From: Actinomadura madurae
Lineage (GTDB): Bacteria > Actinomycetota > Actinomycetes > Streptosporangiales > Streptosporangiaceae
Length of the DNA: 64,000 nt
Assembly: GCF_900115095.1 (NCBI RefSeq)
Contig: NZ_FOVH01000001.1
Location: 372,001-436,000 of the forward strand
Reading direction: 5' to 3'
The translations under genes and the position numbers were made by a program. Under the pieces are notes generated by a model that worked only from the letters and a program-made list of their open reading frames with translations, did no database searches and was not told the origin of the DNA. This document shows, piece by piece, positions 6,933 to 16,485 of this stretch (positions are counted from its first letter, which is position 1; each line of letters begins with the position of its first letter).

Positions 6933-9385
6933 CCCACGACCTCCGCCTGCTCGCCCCCGCCTTCGCGGTCTGGCTGACGGCCGCCACCACCATCGGCCTG
7001 CCCCCGCCCGTCGTCTACGCCGTGGCGGCGGCCTTCGCCGGGACGTCCCTGTACCTGCTGATCACCCGAGGACCGACCCCGCCCAACCACGGCACGGACC
7101 CGAATCCGAGCCGCGACCCTCCCGGACACCGTCCCCCGACGCGTTTCCACGTTCGCCTCCGAAGTGCGGCGCGGTCCGGTCCTTCCAACGATCGCGAAGA
7201 CCCAGGCCCGAGGCGCGATTCTGCTGGAAACGTGCTCCACGTTGCCAGCCGTACTAGTAGGAATCGGTCCGGGCGGAGGATGATCCTCGGAGTCGTGCTG
7301 GCCTGCTCTGCGGCGTCGGCCGCCGGGGTGGCGTTCCGGACGACCGCCGTGAGCGACGGCCCGGTCCGCGGCCTCGCCGATGCCGGGCGCTTCGCGACGG
7401 CCGAGGCGGTCGTGACCGCCGACCCGCGGGCGAAGCCGGGCAACGGGCGCCGCATCGCCATCGTCCGTGCCCGAGCGGAGGCCGTACAGAGGACCAAGGT
7501 CCGCGTTCCCGTCCTCCTGATCGCGGGCGACCCGCGTTGGCTCCGCCTGGTGCCCAGCCAGCGGGTGCGGCTCCGCGGGCGGTTCGTTCCGCCCAAGGGC
7601 CCCGGCCTGCTGGCGGCGGTCGTGATCGTGCGCGGACCGCCCGCCGTCCTCGGCCCACCGTCCACGATCCAGCGCGCCGCCGAGCACGTGCGGGCGCGGC
7701 TCCGGGCGGCCGTGGCTCGGCTGCCACCTGACCAGCGCGGCGTCCTGCCCGGCATGGTCGTCGGCGACACCTCGCGCCTGGCCCCCGACCTCGCGGACGA
7801 CTTCCAGACCGCCGGGCTCACCCACCTGCTGGTGGTCTCCGGCGCGAACCTGGCGATCGTCATCGGGGCGGTCCTCGGGCTGTGCCGCTTTGCGGGCCTC
7901 GGACACCGCCGGGCCCCGCCCGTCGCCGTCCTCGCGGTCTTCGCGTTCGTCGTCGTCGCCCGTCCGGAACCGAGCGTCCTGCGCGCGACCGTGATGGGCC
8001 TCATCGGCCTGCTCGCCCTGTTCACCGGCCGCCGCCGCCAGGGCATCCCCGCCCTGGCCGCCGCCGTGCTCCTCCTCGTCCTCATCGACCCGGAGCTGGC
8101 GCGTTCGTACGGCTTCGCGCTGTCGGTGCTCGCGACCGCGGGCCTCCTCGTCCTGGCGCCGCCGTGGCGCGACCGCCTGGCCCGCCGCCTCCCCGGCCCC
8201 CTCGCGGACGCCCTCGCCGTCGCCGCCGCGGCCCAGGTGGCCGTGGCGCCCGTCCTGGTGATGCTGTCCGGCGAGATCGGAGTGCTCGCAGTCGTCGCGA
8301 ACCTGCTGGCGGCCCCCGCCGTCGCCCCCGCCACCCTCCTCGGAGCCCTTGCCGCCGTCACCGCCCCCGCCTCGTTGCCGCTCGCCCGGGTGATCGTGTG
8401 GCCCGCGGGCCTCGCCGTCGCCTGGATCATCCGGGTGGCCAGGACCACCGCGGACCTGCCCTACGCGACGATCCCCTGGACCACCGGCGGTCTCGGCGCC
8501 GTGACGCTCCTGCTCGCGGGCGGCGCCGCCGTCCTGCTCCTGCGCAGCCGCCGCCTCCGCCTGTGCGCGGCCGCGGCCATGACCGGCGTCCTCGCCGCGG
8601 TCGTCGCGATGCGCGTCCTGGCCCCCTCCTGGCCCCCGCCGGGCTGGCACATGGTGGCCTGCGACGTAGGCCAGGGTGACGCGCTGGCCCTCTCCACAGG
8701 CCCCGGCCAGGCCGTCGTCGTGGACACCGGTCCCGAGCCGGCCCTGGTCGACGGCTGCCTGCGACGCCTCCACATCGAGGACGTGCCGCTGCTGATCCTG
8801 ACCCACCCGCACGCCGACCACATCAACGGCACATCCGGCGTCATGAACAACCGAACCGTTCACTCGATCCTCACGACCTCCCGCACGTCCGGCCGCGAAG
8901 CCCGCCTCGCCCACGGCCTCCCGATGCGCCCCGCCCACGCGGGCCAGCAGTGGCGCGTCGGCGACCTGACCCTGTCGATCCTCGCCCCGCAGACCACCAC
9001 TCCCGCGCTCTCCCCGAAGGACGACGGCACCACGATCAACAACGCGAGCGTCGTCCTCGTCGCCCGCAGACCGGGCTTCAGCGCCCTCCTGGCAGGCGAC
9101 ATCGAGGCCGACGCCCAGCGCGCCCTGGCGTCCGCGGTCCCTCGCGTCCATGTCCTGAAGGTCCCCCACCACGGTTCCCGCAGCCAGGCCCCCGGCTTCC
9201 TGGCCGCTGCGCGCGCCCCCATCTCCGTGATCTCGGTAGGCGCCCACAACGACTACGGCCACCCGTCCCCGGCCACCCTGGGACTCCTGCAACGCCTCCG
9301 CTCCCAGATCCACCGCACCGACAAGGAAGGGGACATAGCCTTCGCAAGCGCCAGAGCCGGCATCACCGTCATCCCACGCAACTGA
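6929..9385 (+). CDS. comEC: ComEC/Rec2 DNA-uptake channel
   Basis: An 818-residue polytopic membrane protein predicted to carry single-stranded DNA across the membrane. It has an N-terminal DUF4131-like region with early hydrophobic helices, the Competence domain (TAGLTHLLVVSGANLAIVIG, about residues 295-560) and a C-terminal metallo-beta-lactamase-fold domain with DVGQGD, the HPHADH metal motif and PHHGSRS. The GTG start overlaps the comEA stop (GTGA). A polar, arginine- and proline-rich segment of about 65 residues (roughly 50-117) separates the second and third membrane segments and is longer than I would expect; it may be an insertion or a local frame disturbance. Confidence 0.92.
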   Translation: MTHDLRLLAPAFAVWLTAATTIGLPPPVVYAVAAAFAGTSLYLLITRGPTPPNHGTDPNPSRDPPGHRPPTRFHVRLRSAARSGPSNDREDPGPRRDSAGNVLHVASRTSRNRSGRRMILGVVLACSAASAAGVAFRTTAVSDGPVRGLADAGRFATAEAVVTADPRAKPGNGRRIAIVRARAEAVQRTKVRVPVLLIAGDPRWLRLVPSQRVRLRGRFVPPKGPGLLAAVVIVRGPPAVLGPPSTIQRAAEHVRARLRAAVARLPPDQRGVLPGMVVGDTSRLAPDLADDFQTAGLTHLLVVSGANLAIVIGAVLGLCRFAGLGHRRAPPVAVLAVFAFVVVARPEPSVLRATVMGLIGLLALFTGRRRQGIPALAAAVLLLVLIDPELARSYGFALSVLATAGLLVLAPPWRDRLARRLPGPLADALAVAAAAQVAVAPVLVMLSGEIGVLAVVANLLAAPAVAPATLLGALAAVTAPASLPLARVIVWPAGLAVAWIIRVARTTADLPYATIPWTTGGLGAVTLLLAGGAAVLLLRSRRLRLCAAAAMTGVLAAVVAMRVLAPSWPPPGWHMVACDVGQGDALALSTGPGQAVVVDTGPEPALVDGCLRRLHIEDVPLLILTHPHADHINGTSGVMNNRTVHSILTTSRTSGREARLAHGLPMRPAHAGQQWRVGDLTLSILAPQTTTPALSPKDDGTTINNASVVLVARRPGFSALLAGDIEADAQRALASAVPRVHVLKVPHHGSRSQAPGFLAAARAPISVISVGAHNDYGHPSPATLGLLQRLRSQIHRTDKEGDIAFASARAGITVIPRN

Positions 9386-9875
9386 CCCCCGCCGTTCGCC
9401 ACAAAACGCGCAACAGACGACCACCAACGCCGACCAGAAAGACCCCGGATGGCCCCTACCCAACGTCCGCATGGCGACCGTCGCCATCCCACCACGCCAG
9501 ACAGCGCCGAACGCCCCTCCACCCAGCCCACCAATCCCCGCCCCAGCCACACCACAGCGGCGCGGGTGATCATTACACCTCGCCGGGGGGAGAGATGCCG
9601 ACGCGATGGCACCCCGTCACCACATCCCGCCCGGCGCCCGAGCGTTTCGCCGACGCCTACAAGGCGGCCGCCGCATCCGGTGCCCGGGCGGTGGTGTCGG
9701 TACATCTGTCTTGGGCGATGTCTGGGACGGTGGGGGCGGGGCCGTGGCGGCGCCGGATCGCGGCAGGCCTGCCCGGTGGGGAGGACGTATTGGTGGCGGT
9801 CCGCGGTGCGTGGCCGGCTCACCATACGTCGGTGACGGGAGCGCGGTCGGTCGGTGGGCGTGGCATGCTGCAGGG
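9386..9875. other. Gene-free stretch between comEC and holA holding a degV remnant
   Basis: About 490 bases. The first 200 are C-rich on the plus strand with a small perfect hairpin (arms ATGGCGA and TCGCCAT near 9471-9487) and no convincing gene. The middle contains the degV-like relic. The last 140 bases match nothing I recognise. A -10-like CATGCT sits just before the holA start. Confidence 0.6.
9606..9733 (+). pseudogene. Truncated degV remnant (partial second copy)
   Basis: Bases 9606-9733 align without gaps to 3352-3479 inside the intact degV, 117 of 128 identical by my count. The translated core is HPVTTSRPAPERFADAYKAA and on through SGARAVVSVHLSWAMSGT. Ten codons differ and eight of the changes are synonymous; the two replacements are Ser to Ala and Ser to Trp. 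Similarity stops sharply at both ends, so the first 55 codons and the C-terminal two thirds are absent. An ATG at 9595 in the same frame follows GGGGGGAGAG, so a short product ending at 10035 inside holA is formally possible, but I treat this as a relic. Confidence 0.85.
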
Positions 9876-10829
9876 GTGTCGGTTGAGCCCATCATTCTGG
9901 TCGTCGGTGACGAAGAGCTGCTTGTGGAGCGCGCGATCGGCGACGTCGTCGCGTCTGTGCGGGTGGAAGATCCGGAGGTCGAGGTCATCGATCTTGCGCC
10001 GGGCGGGCTGGAGACCGGGCGGATCTCGGAGCTGACGTCGCCGTCGCTGTTCGGCGGCGGGAAGGTGCTCGTGCTGCGGGCGGCCCAGGACCTCGGGAAG
10101 GACCTGTCCGCCGAGGTGCTGAAGTACGCCAGGACGCCCGCGGAGGACGTCGTGCTCGTCGCCGTCCATCACGGCGGGGCCAAGGGGAAGGCGCTCGTGG
10201 ACGGGCTGACCAAGCTCAAGGCCCGCAAGATCTCCTGCCCGAAGGTCACCAAGGCCGGGGAGCGCGTCGACTTCGTCCGGACCGAGATCCGCAACGCGGG
10301 CGGGAAGATCTCGCCGGACGGGGCGCGCGGGCTCATCGAGGCGGTCGGCAACGACCTGCGGGAACTGGCCGCCGCGTGCAGCCAGCTCGTCGCCGACACC
10401 GGAGGGAAGATCGACGACGCGGCCGTCGCCCGGTACTACCGGGGGCGCGCCGAGGTCAGCGGGTTCACCGTGGCGGACAAGGCGATCGAGGGGCAACTGG
10501 CCGAGGCGCTCGAACAGCTCCGCTGGGCGCTCGCGACGGGCGTCGCGCCGGTGCTGATCGTCAGTGCGCTGGCGCAGGGCGTGCGGGGGCTGGCGAAGGT
10601 CGGCGGCGCCCCGCGGGGGGCGCGCGGCGCGGCCCTGGCGAAGGAGCTGGGCATGCCGCCGTGGAAGATCGACCGAGTGCAGAGGCAGCTGCGCGGCTGG
10701 ACCGGCGACGGCGTCGCGCGCGCCTTGACCGCGGTCGCTGAGGCGGACGAGCAGGTCAAGGGCGGTGCAGCCGATCCGGCGTATGCCCTGGAGAAGACGG
10801 TTGCTCAGATTGTCGCCGCGCGGCGGTGA
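9876..10829 (+). CDS. holA: DNA polymerase III subunit delta
   Basis: A 317-residue HolA-type protein, the clamp-loader subunit that opens the beta sliding clamp. It begins IILVVGDEELLVERAI, carries the AAA+-like N-terminal fold without Walker motifs, and has the late segments LRELAAACSQLV and ALAKELGMPPWKIDRVQRQL that mark the family. Position right after comEC is the usual actinobacterial arrangement. The start is GTG 9876; there is no ribosome binding site, but CATGCT at 9864-9869 lies 6 nt upstream, suggesting leaderless expression. Upstream in-frame sequence crosses the degV relic and does not look like HolA. Confidence 0.93.
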   Translation: MSVEPIILVVGDEELLVERAIGDVVASVRVEDPEVEVIDLAPGGLETGRISELTSPSLFGGGKVLVLRAAQDLGKDLSAEVLKYARTPAEDVVLVAVHHGGAKGKALVDGLTKLKARKISCPKVTKAGERVDFVRTEIRNAGGKISPDGARGLIEAVGNDLRELAAACSQLVADTGGKIDDAAVARYYRGRAEVSGFTVADKAIEGQLAEALEQLRWALATGVAPVLIVSALAQGVRGLAKVGGAPRGARGAALAKELGMPPWKIDRVQRQLRGWTGDGVARALTAVAEADEQVKGGAADPAYALEKTVAQIVAARR

Positions 10830-11024
10830 CCCGGTGATCGGTGCGCGGGCCTGCGGAGCGTCCTGCAACTACTGAAACCGGTCCTGTGGTGGTGCGGGGG
10901 GTCGGTCGGGTGGTGATCATGGGATGCGGTCGCGTGGGACCGTCTGGTGGGTGGTGAGGTCGCGGGCGAGGACGAGGTTGCCGAGGTCGCGGCGGCCTTG
11001 TAGGCGTGGTCGGGGCTCCGTTGT

Positions 11025-11450
11025 TCAGGTTGGCTTGGCTTCTGCTTTTGCTTTTAGGCCGTTGGCTTCCATGGTTACGTAGCGGCGGGTCAGGCGGCCT
11101 GTGAAGAGGGCGATGGCGGGGGCCAGGGGGCCTGTCTGGTCGATGGTCAGGCGGACCGTGGTCGTTCCGTTGGGGGTGCGGAGGACGTCGTGGCCGGCGG
11201 TCGTGCGGACGCCGGGGGAGCGGGACTCCCAGGTGAAGTTCTCGTTCTCGGTGAAATCGGTGACCGTCCAGATGGCGGCGGGGAGCTTCGGCTGGTGGAC
11301 GCGGGCGCGGCTGGAGAGGGCGAACGGCTTGTCGAGGATCTCGACGCGGTCCACCGAGTCGGTCATGTCGGGCCAGCGCTCGACGTCGGTCAGGATGCGC
11401 CAGACGGTTTCCGGGGCGGCGTCGATGTCGACGGAGATCTCGAAGTGCAC
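11025..11450 (-). CDS. SRPBCC (START/Bet v1-like) family protein
   Basis: A 141-residue protein of the polyketide-cyclase/dehydrase SRPBCC superfamily, a helix-grip fold with a hydrophobic ligand cavity. The opening FEISVDIDAAPETVWRILTD and the following VERWPDMTDSV are diagnostic. The GTG start at 11450 has a clear GAGGAG upstream. The start lies inside the 3' end of the upstream lysR gene (61-base overlap in another frame), so the two are co-transcribed and probably translationally coupled. The substrate is unknown; the LysR regulator may sense the same ligand. Confidence 0.85.
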   Translation of the reverse strand: MHFEISVDIDAAPETVWRILTDVERWPDMTDSVDRVEILDKPFALSSRARVHQPKLPAAIWTVTDFTENENFTWESRSPGVRTTAGHDVLRTPNGTTTVRLTIDQTGPLAPAIALFTGRLTRRYVTMEANGLKAKAEAKPT

Positions 11451-12310
11451 GGAGTGCTCCTCAGCGCGGTGCGGATGGCGGTCAGCAGGTCGGCGACCAG
11501 GGGATCGTCGGCGCGGCCGGGCAGGTGGAGAGCGTAGTAGGGGACGGCGGGCAGGTCGATGATCTCGCGTGCCGCGAGGCCGGGAGGGGGCGGGACGCAG
11601 CCGTTCACGACGGCCAGGCCGACGCGCAGGGACGCGAAGTGCAGCATCAGGGGCCAGCCTTCCGCCTCGACCGCGATCGACCAGGGCACCTCGGCGGCGC
11701 GCAGCGCGCGTTCGAGGGTGACGCGGTGCGGGCCGGACGGCGGCGGGACGATCAGCGCCGCGTCCGCGAGGTCGGCCAGGGTGAGGTGCGTCCTGGCGGT
11801 GAGCGGGTGGTCGTCCGGCATGACCAGCACCTGCGGGTAGGTGGCCAGCGGGACCGCCTCGATGTCGGACGGCAGGACGTCCAGGACGGCGACGCCGACG
11901 TCGGCGCGGCCGGTGCGGACGGCGGTCAGGGTGCGGGCGCGGTCGCCGTTGATCAGGCGGATGCCGGGGTGGACGGCGTCGCCGAGCAGGTACAGGTAGG
12001 CGCCCTCGCCGGCGGCCAGGGTCGGGACGCGCCCCGGCTCGGCGCCGTGGACGCCGGCGAGGAAGGCCGTCACGCGGGCGTCCAGGTCACGGGCGAACCG
12101 GGCGACCTGCTCCCCGGCGGGCGTCAGGACCAGGCGGCGTCCGTGCCGCGTGTAGAGGGGGCGGCCGAGGGTCTCGGTGAGCTTGCGCACCTTGACGTGG
12201 AGGGCCGGCTGGGAGATGTGGAGTTCCTCGGCGGCGCGGGTGAAGTTGAGGTGGTCGGCGAAGACGGCGAACGAGGCGAGCGCGTCCGTGGAGAGGCGTG
12301 CCAGGTCCAT
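11390..12310 (-). CDS. LysR-family transcriptional regulator
   Basis: A 306-residue LysR regulator. The N-terminal winged helix-turn-helix reads FAVFADHLNFTRAAEELHIS then QPALHVKVRKLTETLG (about 10-60), followed by a periplasmic-binding-like effector domain. The ATG at 12310 begins MDLARLSTDA; a TTG two codons earlier is possible. A 9-bp inverted repeat lies just upstream between this gene and the divergent HAD-like gene. The 3' end overlaps the SRPBCC gene, and its last 20 or so residues are Ser/Pro/Thr-rich and unlike LysR, suggesting the frame was extended into the neighbour. Confidence 0.9.
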   Translation of the reverse strand: MDLARLSTDALASFAVFADHLNFTRAAEELHISQPALHVKVRKLTETLGRPLYTRHGRRLVLTPAGEQVARFARDLDARVTAFLAGVHGAEPGRVPTLAAGEGAYLYLLGDAVHPGIRLINGDRARTLTAVRTGRADVGVAVLDVLPSDIEAVPLATYPQVLVMPDDHPLTARTHLTLADLADAALIVPPPSGPHRVTLERALRAAEVPWSIAVEAEGWPLMLHFASLRVGLAVVNGCVPPPPGLAAREIIDLPAVPYYALHLPGRADDPLVADLLTAIRTALRSTPCTSRSPSTSTPPRKPSGAS

Positions 12311-12315
12311 AGTCA

Positions 12316-12348
12316 AGAACTATAGGCGGTCGTTGATTTTATAGTTCT
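12316..12348. promoter_or_regulatory. Inverted-repeat operator between lysR and the HAD-like gene
   Basis: Perfect arms AGAACTATA (12316-12324) and TATAGTTCT (12340-12348) flank a 15-base AT-rich spacer. The arms are AT-rich in a very GC-rich setting and start 5 bases upstream of the lysR ATG. LysR regulators typically bind such dyads (T-N11-A type), so autoregulation and control of the divergent gene are likely; that is inference. Confidence 0.65.
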
Positions 12349-12380
12349 GCTTTAGAGTCGCGGGCTGGAGAGTTGTGGGC

Positions 12381-12908
12381 ATGGACATCGAACCGCGGCT
12401 CGGCGTCGACTTCGGCCGGGTCATCCACGGCGGGCTGCTCGCCCCCGGCGACGACGACACCGTGTTCCTCGACGGGACCTTCGAGGAGGCGCTCGCCTCG
12501 TCCGCGACCGAGGGCGTCTACGAGGTGCTGCCCGGCCTGGTCGAGGCGTTCGGGGGGCGGGCCTGGATCATCTCCAAGTGCGGCGAGCGGGTGCAGAAGA
12601 GGACGCTGGCCTGGCTCGACCACCACGACTTCTACGCGCGGACGGGCATACCGAGGAGCAATGTCCGGTTCTGCCGGAAACGGCGGGACAAGGCGCGGCA
12701 CTGCGCGGAACTCGGGATCACCCACATGATCGACGACCGGCTGGACGTGCACGACGCCGTCCGCGAGATCGTGCCCTACCGGTACCTGTTCGGGCCGAAG
12801 GCGGGGCCCGACTGGGTGCGGCACGTGCCGGACTGGGACGCCGCGCGGGTCATCCGCGAAGATATTCCGGTGGAACCGAGTCGACCAGCCACACGCCGTT
12901 CGCGCTGA
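12381..12908 (+). CDS. HAD-like hydrolase-fold protein
   Basis: A 175-residue protein with a HAD-like layout: motif I as LGVDFGRVI near the N-terminus, an SKC segment (WIISKCGERV) where motif II would be, a basic RRDKARHC region and an acidic ITHMIDDRLDV resembling motif IV. Motif I has Gly where the acid/base Asp of DxD phosphatases would sit, so catalysis is uncertain. The ATG at 12381 is 8 bases after GGAGAG; a GTG two codons earlier would be too close. It is divergent from lysR across the inverted repeat, and its last 59 bases overlap the 3' end of convergent kptA. Substrate unknown. Confidence 0.7.
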   Translation: MDIEPRLGVDFGRVIHGGLLAPGDDDTVFLDGTFEEALASSATEGVYEVLPGLVEAFGGRAWIISKCGERVQKRTLAWLDHHDFYARTGIPRSNVRFCRKRRDKARHCAELGITHMIDDRLDVHDAVREIVPYRYLFGPKAGPDWVRHVPDWDAARVIREDIPVEPSRPATRRSR

Positions 12909-13386
12909 CGCGGAACTCGTGCCCGCCGGCGGCCATCCGCGCGGCCTCGACCACGAGGACGACGGGTTCGCCGCGGCGGGCGCCGACGCGCCGGGCGGTC
13001 TCGCGGTCGGGGGAGAGGTGGACGGCGTGCCGTTCCATCGGCAGCAGGCCGTCCCGGAGGATCGCTTCCACGAAGCGGCCCACGGTGCCGTGGTAGAGCA
13101 GGTCAGGCGGAGGCACGACCGGCAGGCCCAGGTCGACGGGGACCGAATGGCCCTGGACGGCCCGGATGCGGTTCCCGTCCAGTTCGTAGCGCCGCTTGTC
13201 GTTGGCGGCCACGACGTGCTCGATCTCGTCACGGGTGAGCGCGAACCCGTGGCGCGCGGACGCGGCGATGAGGTCGCCGACGTCCGCCCAGCCGCCCGGA
13301 TCGAGCGTGAGGCCGATCCGCTCGGGGCGGTGCCGCAGATGCTTGGCGAGATACTTGGAGATCTTCACCAGCCGGCGTTCGTCCAT
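12850..13386 (-). CDS. kptA: RNA 2'-phosphotransferase, Tpt1/KptA family
   Basis: A 178-residue KptA/Tpt1 protein. The family removes a 2'-phosphate from RNA by transferring it to NAD+; in eukaryotes this finishes tRNA splicing, while the bacterial role is unclear. Signature segments are ISKYLAKHLRHRPE, LDPGGWADVGDLIA, RYELDGNRIRAVQGHS, LYHGT and VHLSPD. Length is typical. The ATG at 13386 starts MDERRLVKIS; no good ribosome binding site is visible. It lies downstream of rpsT on the same strand, separated by a hairpin, and converges on the HAD-like gene with a 59-base overlap. Confidence 0.92.
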   Translation of the reverse strand: MDERRLVKISKYLAKHLRHRPERIGLTLDPGGWADVGDLIAASARHGFALTRDEIEHVVAANDKRRYELDGNRIRAVQGHSVPVDLGLPVVPPPDLLYHGTVGRFVEAILRDGLLPMERHAVHLSPDRETARRVGARRGEPVVLVVEAARMAAGGHEFRVSANGVWLVDSVPPEYLRG

Positions 13387-13398
13387 CGGACATGCGTC

Positions 13399-13422
13399 GG
13401 GGCCGGCGTGACGGCCGGCCCC
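13399..13422 (-). terminator. GC hairpin downstream of rpsT
   Basis: Perfect 9-bp arms GGGGCCGGC (13399-13407) and GCCGGCCCC (13414-13422) around a 6-base loop, 13 bases after the rpsT stop. There is no T tract, as is common for actinobacterial terminators. It also lies just before kptA, so partial readthrough could feed that gene. Confidence 0.65.
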
Positions 13423-13435
13423 GTGCGTGCGGCTC

Positions 13436-13708
13436 TTACTCGGCGGCCTGCAGGGCGGCGGCGCGCTTGGCGATCGCCGACTTGCGGTTGGCGGCCTGGT
13501 TCTTGTGGATGACGCCCTTGCTGACGGCCTTGTCCAGCTTGCGGGCGGCCTCGCGCTGGGCGGCGACGGCGACATCGACGTTTCCGGCGTCCGCGGCCTC
13601 GCGGAACTTGCGGATCGCCGTCTTCAGCTCGGACTTCACGGCCTTGTTGCGCAGGCGGGCCTTCTCGTTCTGCTTGTTGCGCTTGATCTGGGACTTGATG
13701 TTAGCCAC
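13436..13708 (-). CDS. rpsT: 30S ribosomal protein S20
   Basis: A 90-residue, lysine/arginine/alanine-rich S20 protein beginning [20 protein letters not shown], a near-diagnostic S20 start. It binds 16S rRNA in the small subunit body. The start is GTG 13708 with GAGG about 9 bases upstream. Divergent orientation to lepA with about 240 bases between them is the standard actinobacterial arrangement. Confidence 0.97.
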   Translation of the reverse strand: MANIKSQIKRNKQNEKARLRNKAVKSELKTAIRKFREAADAGNVDVAVAAQREAARKLDKAVSKGVIHKNQAANRKSAIAKRAAALQAAE

Positions 13709-13947
13709 GTCGTAGTGCCTCAGCTTGGTTGCGATCCTTGCCTGCGGACGGGCAGGCGCCAACGGGAATGTCTGAACGGGGGCGGGACGGTGCCCCCGGG
13801 GCACGACGCTACGCCACACGCAGTCGCACAGCCTACCAATCACCGGGGCCCGGCCCAAACCGGGCCGCGCACGGAGCATCGCGCCGGGCATGGGACCATG
13901 GGACGCACAGATCTCTGTCAACCAGTGAGTTTTGCGAACGGACCCCG

Positions 13948-15792
<1,845 letters not shown>

Positions 15793-15832
15793 CCGCCGCT
15801 CCCCGGTGGGGGCCGCCGCTCCGGGAAAGTCG

Positions 15833-16345
15833 CTACTTCAGCAGCGGCCAGGCCACCGCGGACGGGACGCGGCGGAACTCGCCGCGGTTGGCCGCCCGTC
15901 CCGCGTAGACGAGGAAGAACATCACCGCGGCCGTGAAGAGCAGCGGCACCCAGATGAAGAAGTCGACGGCCAGCGACAGCAGGCCGAAGACGACCCACAC
16001 GGCGATCGCCGCGATGCCCATGTTGAGGCCCTGGGCGGCGTGCTTGCGGACGAACGGTGAGCGGGCCTTGCCGAGGTAGACCACGGCCGGCGCGATGGCG
16101 CCGACGAGGAACTGACCCACGTACGCCATCAGCGACCACGTCTTCTCGTCGTCGCTGACGGGGCCGAAGTGGCCCGGCATCTGGGCGGTGCCTCCGCCCT
16201 GGGGCGGCTGCTGCCATCCTGAGCCGGGCTGTGGCTGCTGTGGCTGCTGCCAGGCGTTACCGGGCTGCTGCCAAGGGGCCTGTTGCTGCTGCTGCCATTG
16301 GGGCTGCTGTCCCTGGCCGGGCGACGGGGGAGGCCCGTAGGCCAT
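15833..16345 (-). CDS. DUF4870 (Tic20-like) membrane protein with Gln/Pro-rich N-terminus
   Basis: A 170-residue protein. Residues 1-65 are very rich in Gln, Pro, Trp and Gly, a disordered cytoplasmic tail. The rest is a small DUF4870-type membrane domain (WSLMAYVGQFLVGAIAPAVV then SPFVRKHAAQGLNM), with three to four hydrophobic helices. The ATG at 16345 has GAGAGGA about 9 bases upstream. It converges on lepA with 40 bases between the stops. The function of this domain in bacteria is not established. Confidence 0.85.
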   Translation of the reverse strand: MAYGPPPSPGQGQQPQWQQQQQAPWQQPGNAWQQPQQPQPGSGWQQPPQGGGTAQMPGHFGPVSDDEKTWSLMAYVGQFLVGAIAPAVVYLGKARSPFVRKHAAQGLNMGIAAIAVWVVFGLLSLAVDFFIWVPLLFTAAVMFFLVYAGRAANRGEFRRVPSAVAWPLLK

Positions 16346-16485
16346 GGTGGACGTCCTCTCAAGGTTCGCTGTGCGAGCTGTTGGCGAACAGTATGACTCC
16401 TTGGACGCTCCTGGAGTTCGCACTGGTTCCGTCACATGGCCGGGCGCGTGGCCGTTTCGCGCCACGGGCCCGGCCGCGTGATGCG

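Noticed and set aside
10917..11024. Minus-strand stretch reading LQGRRDLGNLVLARDLTTHQ just after the SRPBCC stop
   Set aside because: It looks protein-like for about 30 codons and ends in a stop, but has no start codon or upstream continuation and no family match that I can name. It could be a gene fragment or chance; too weak to list.
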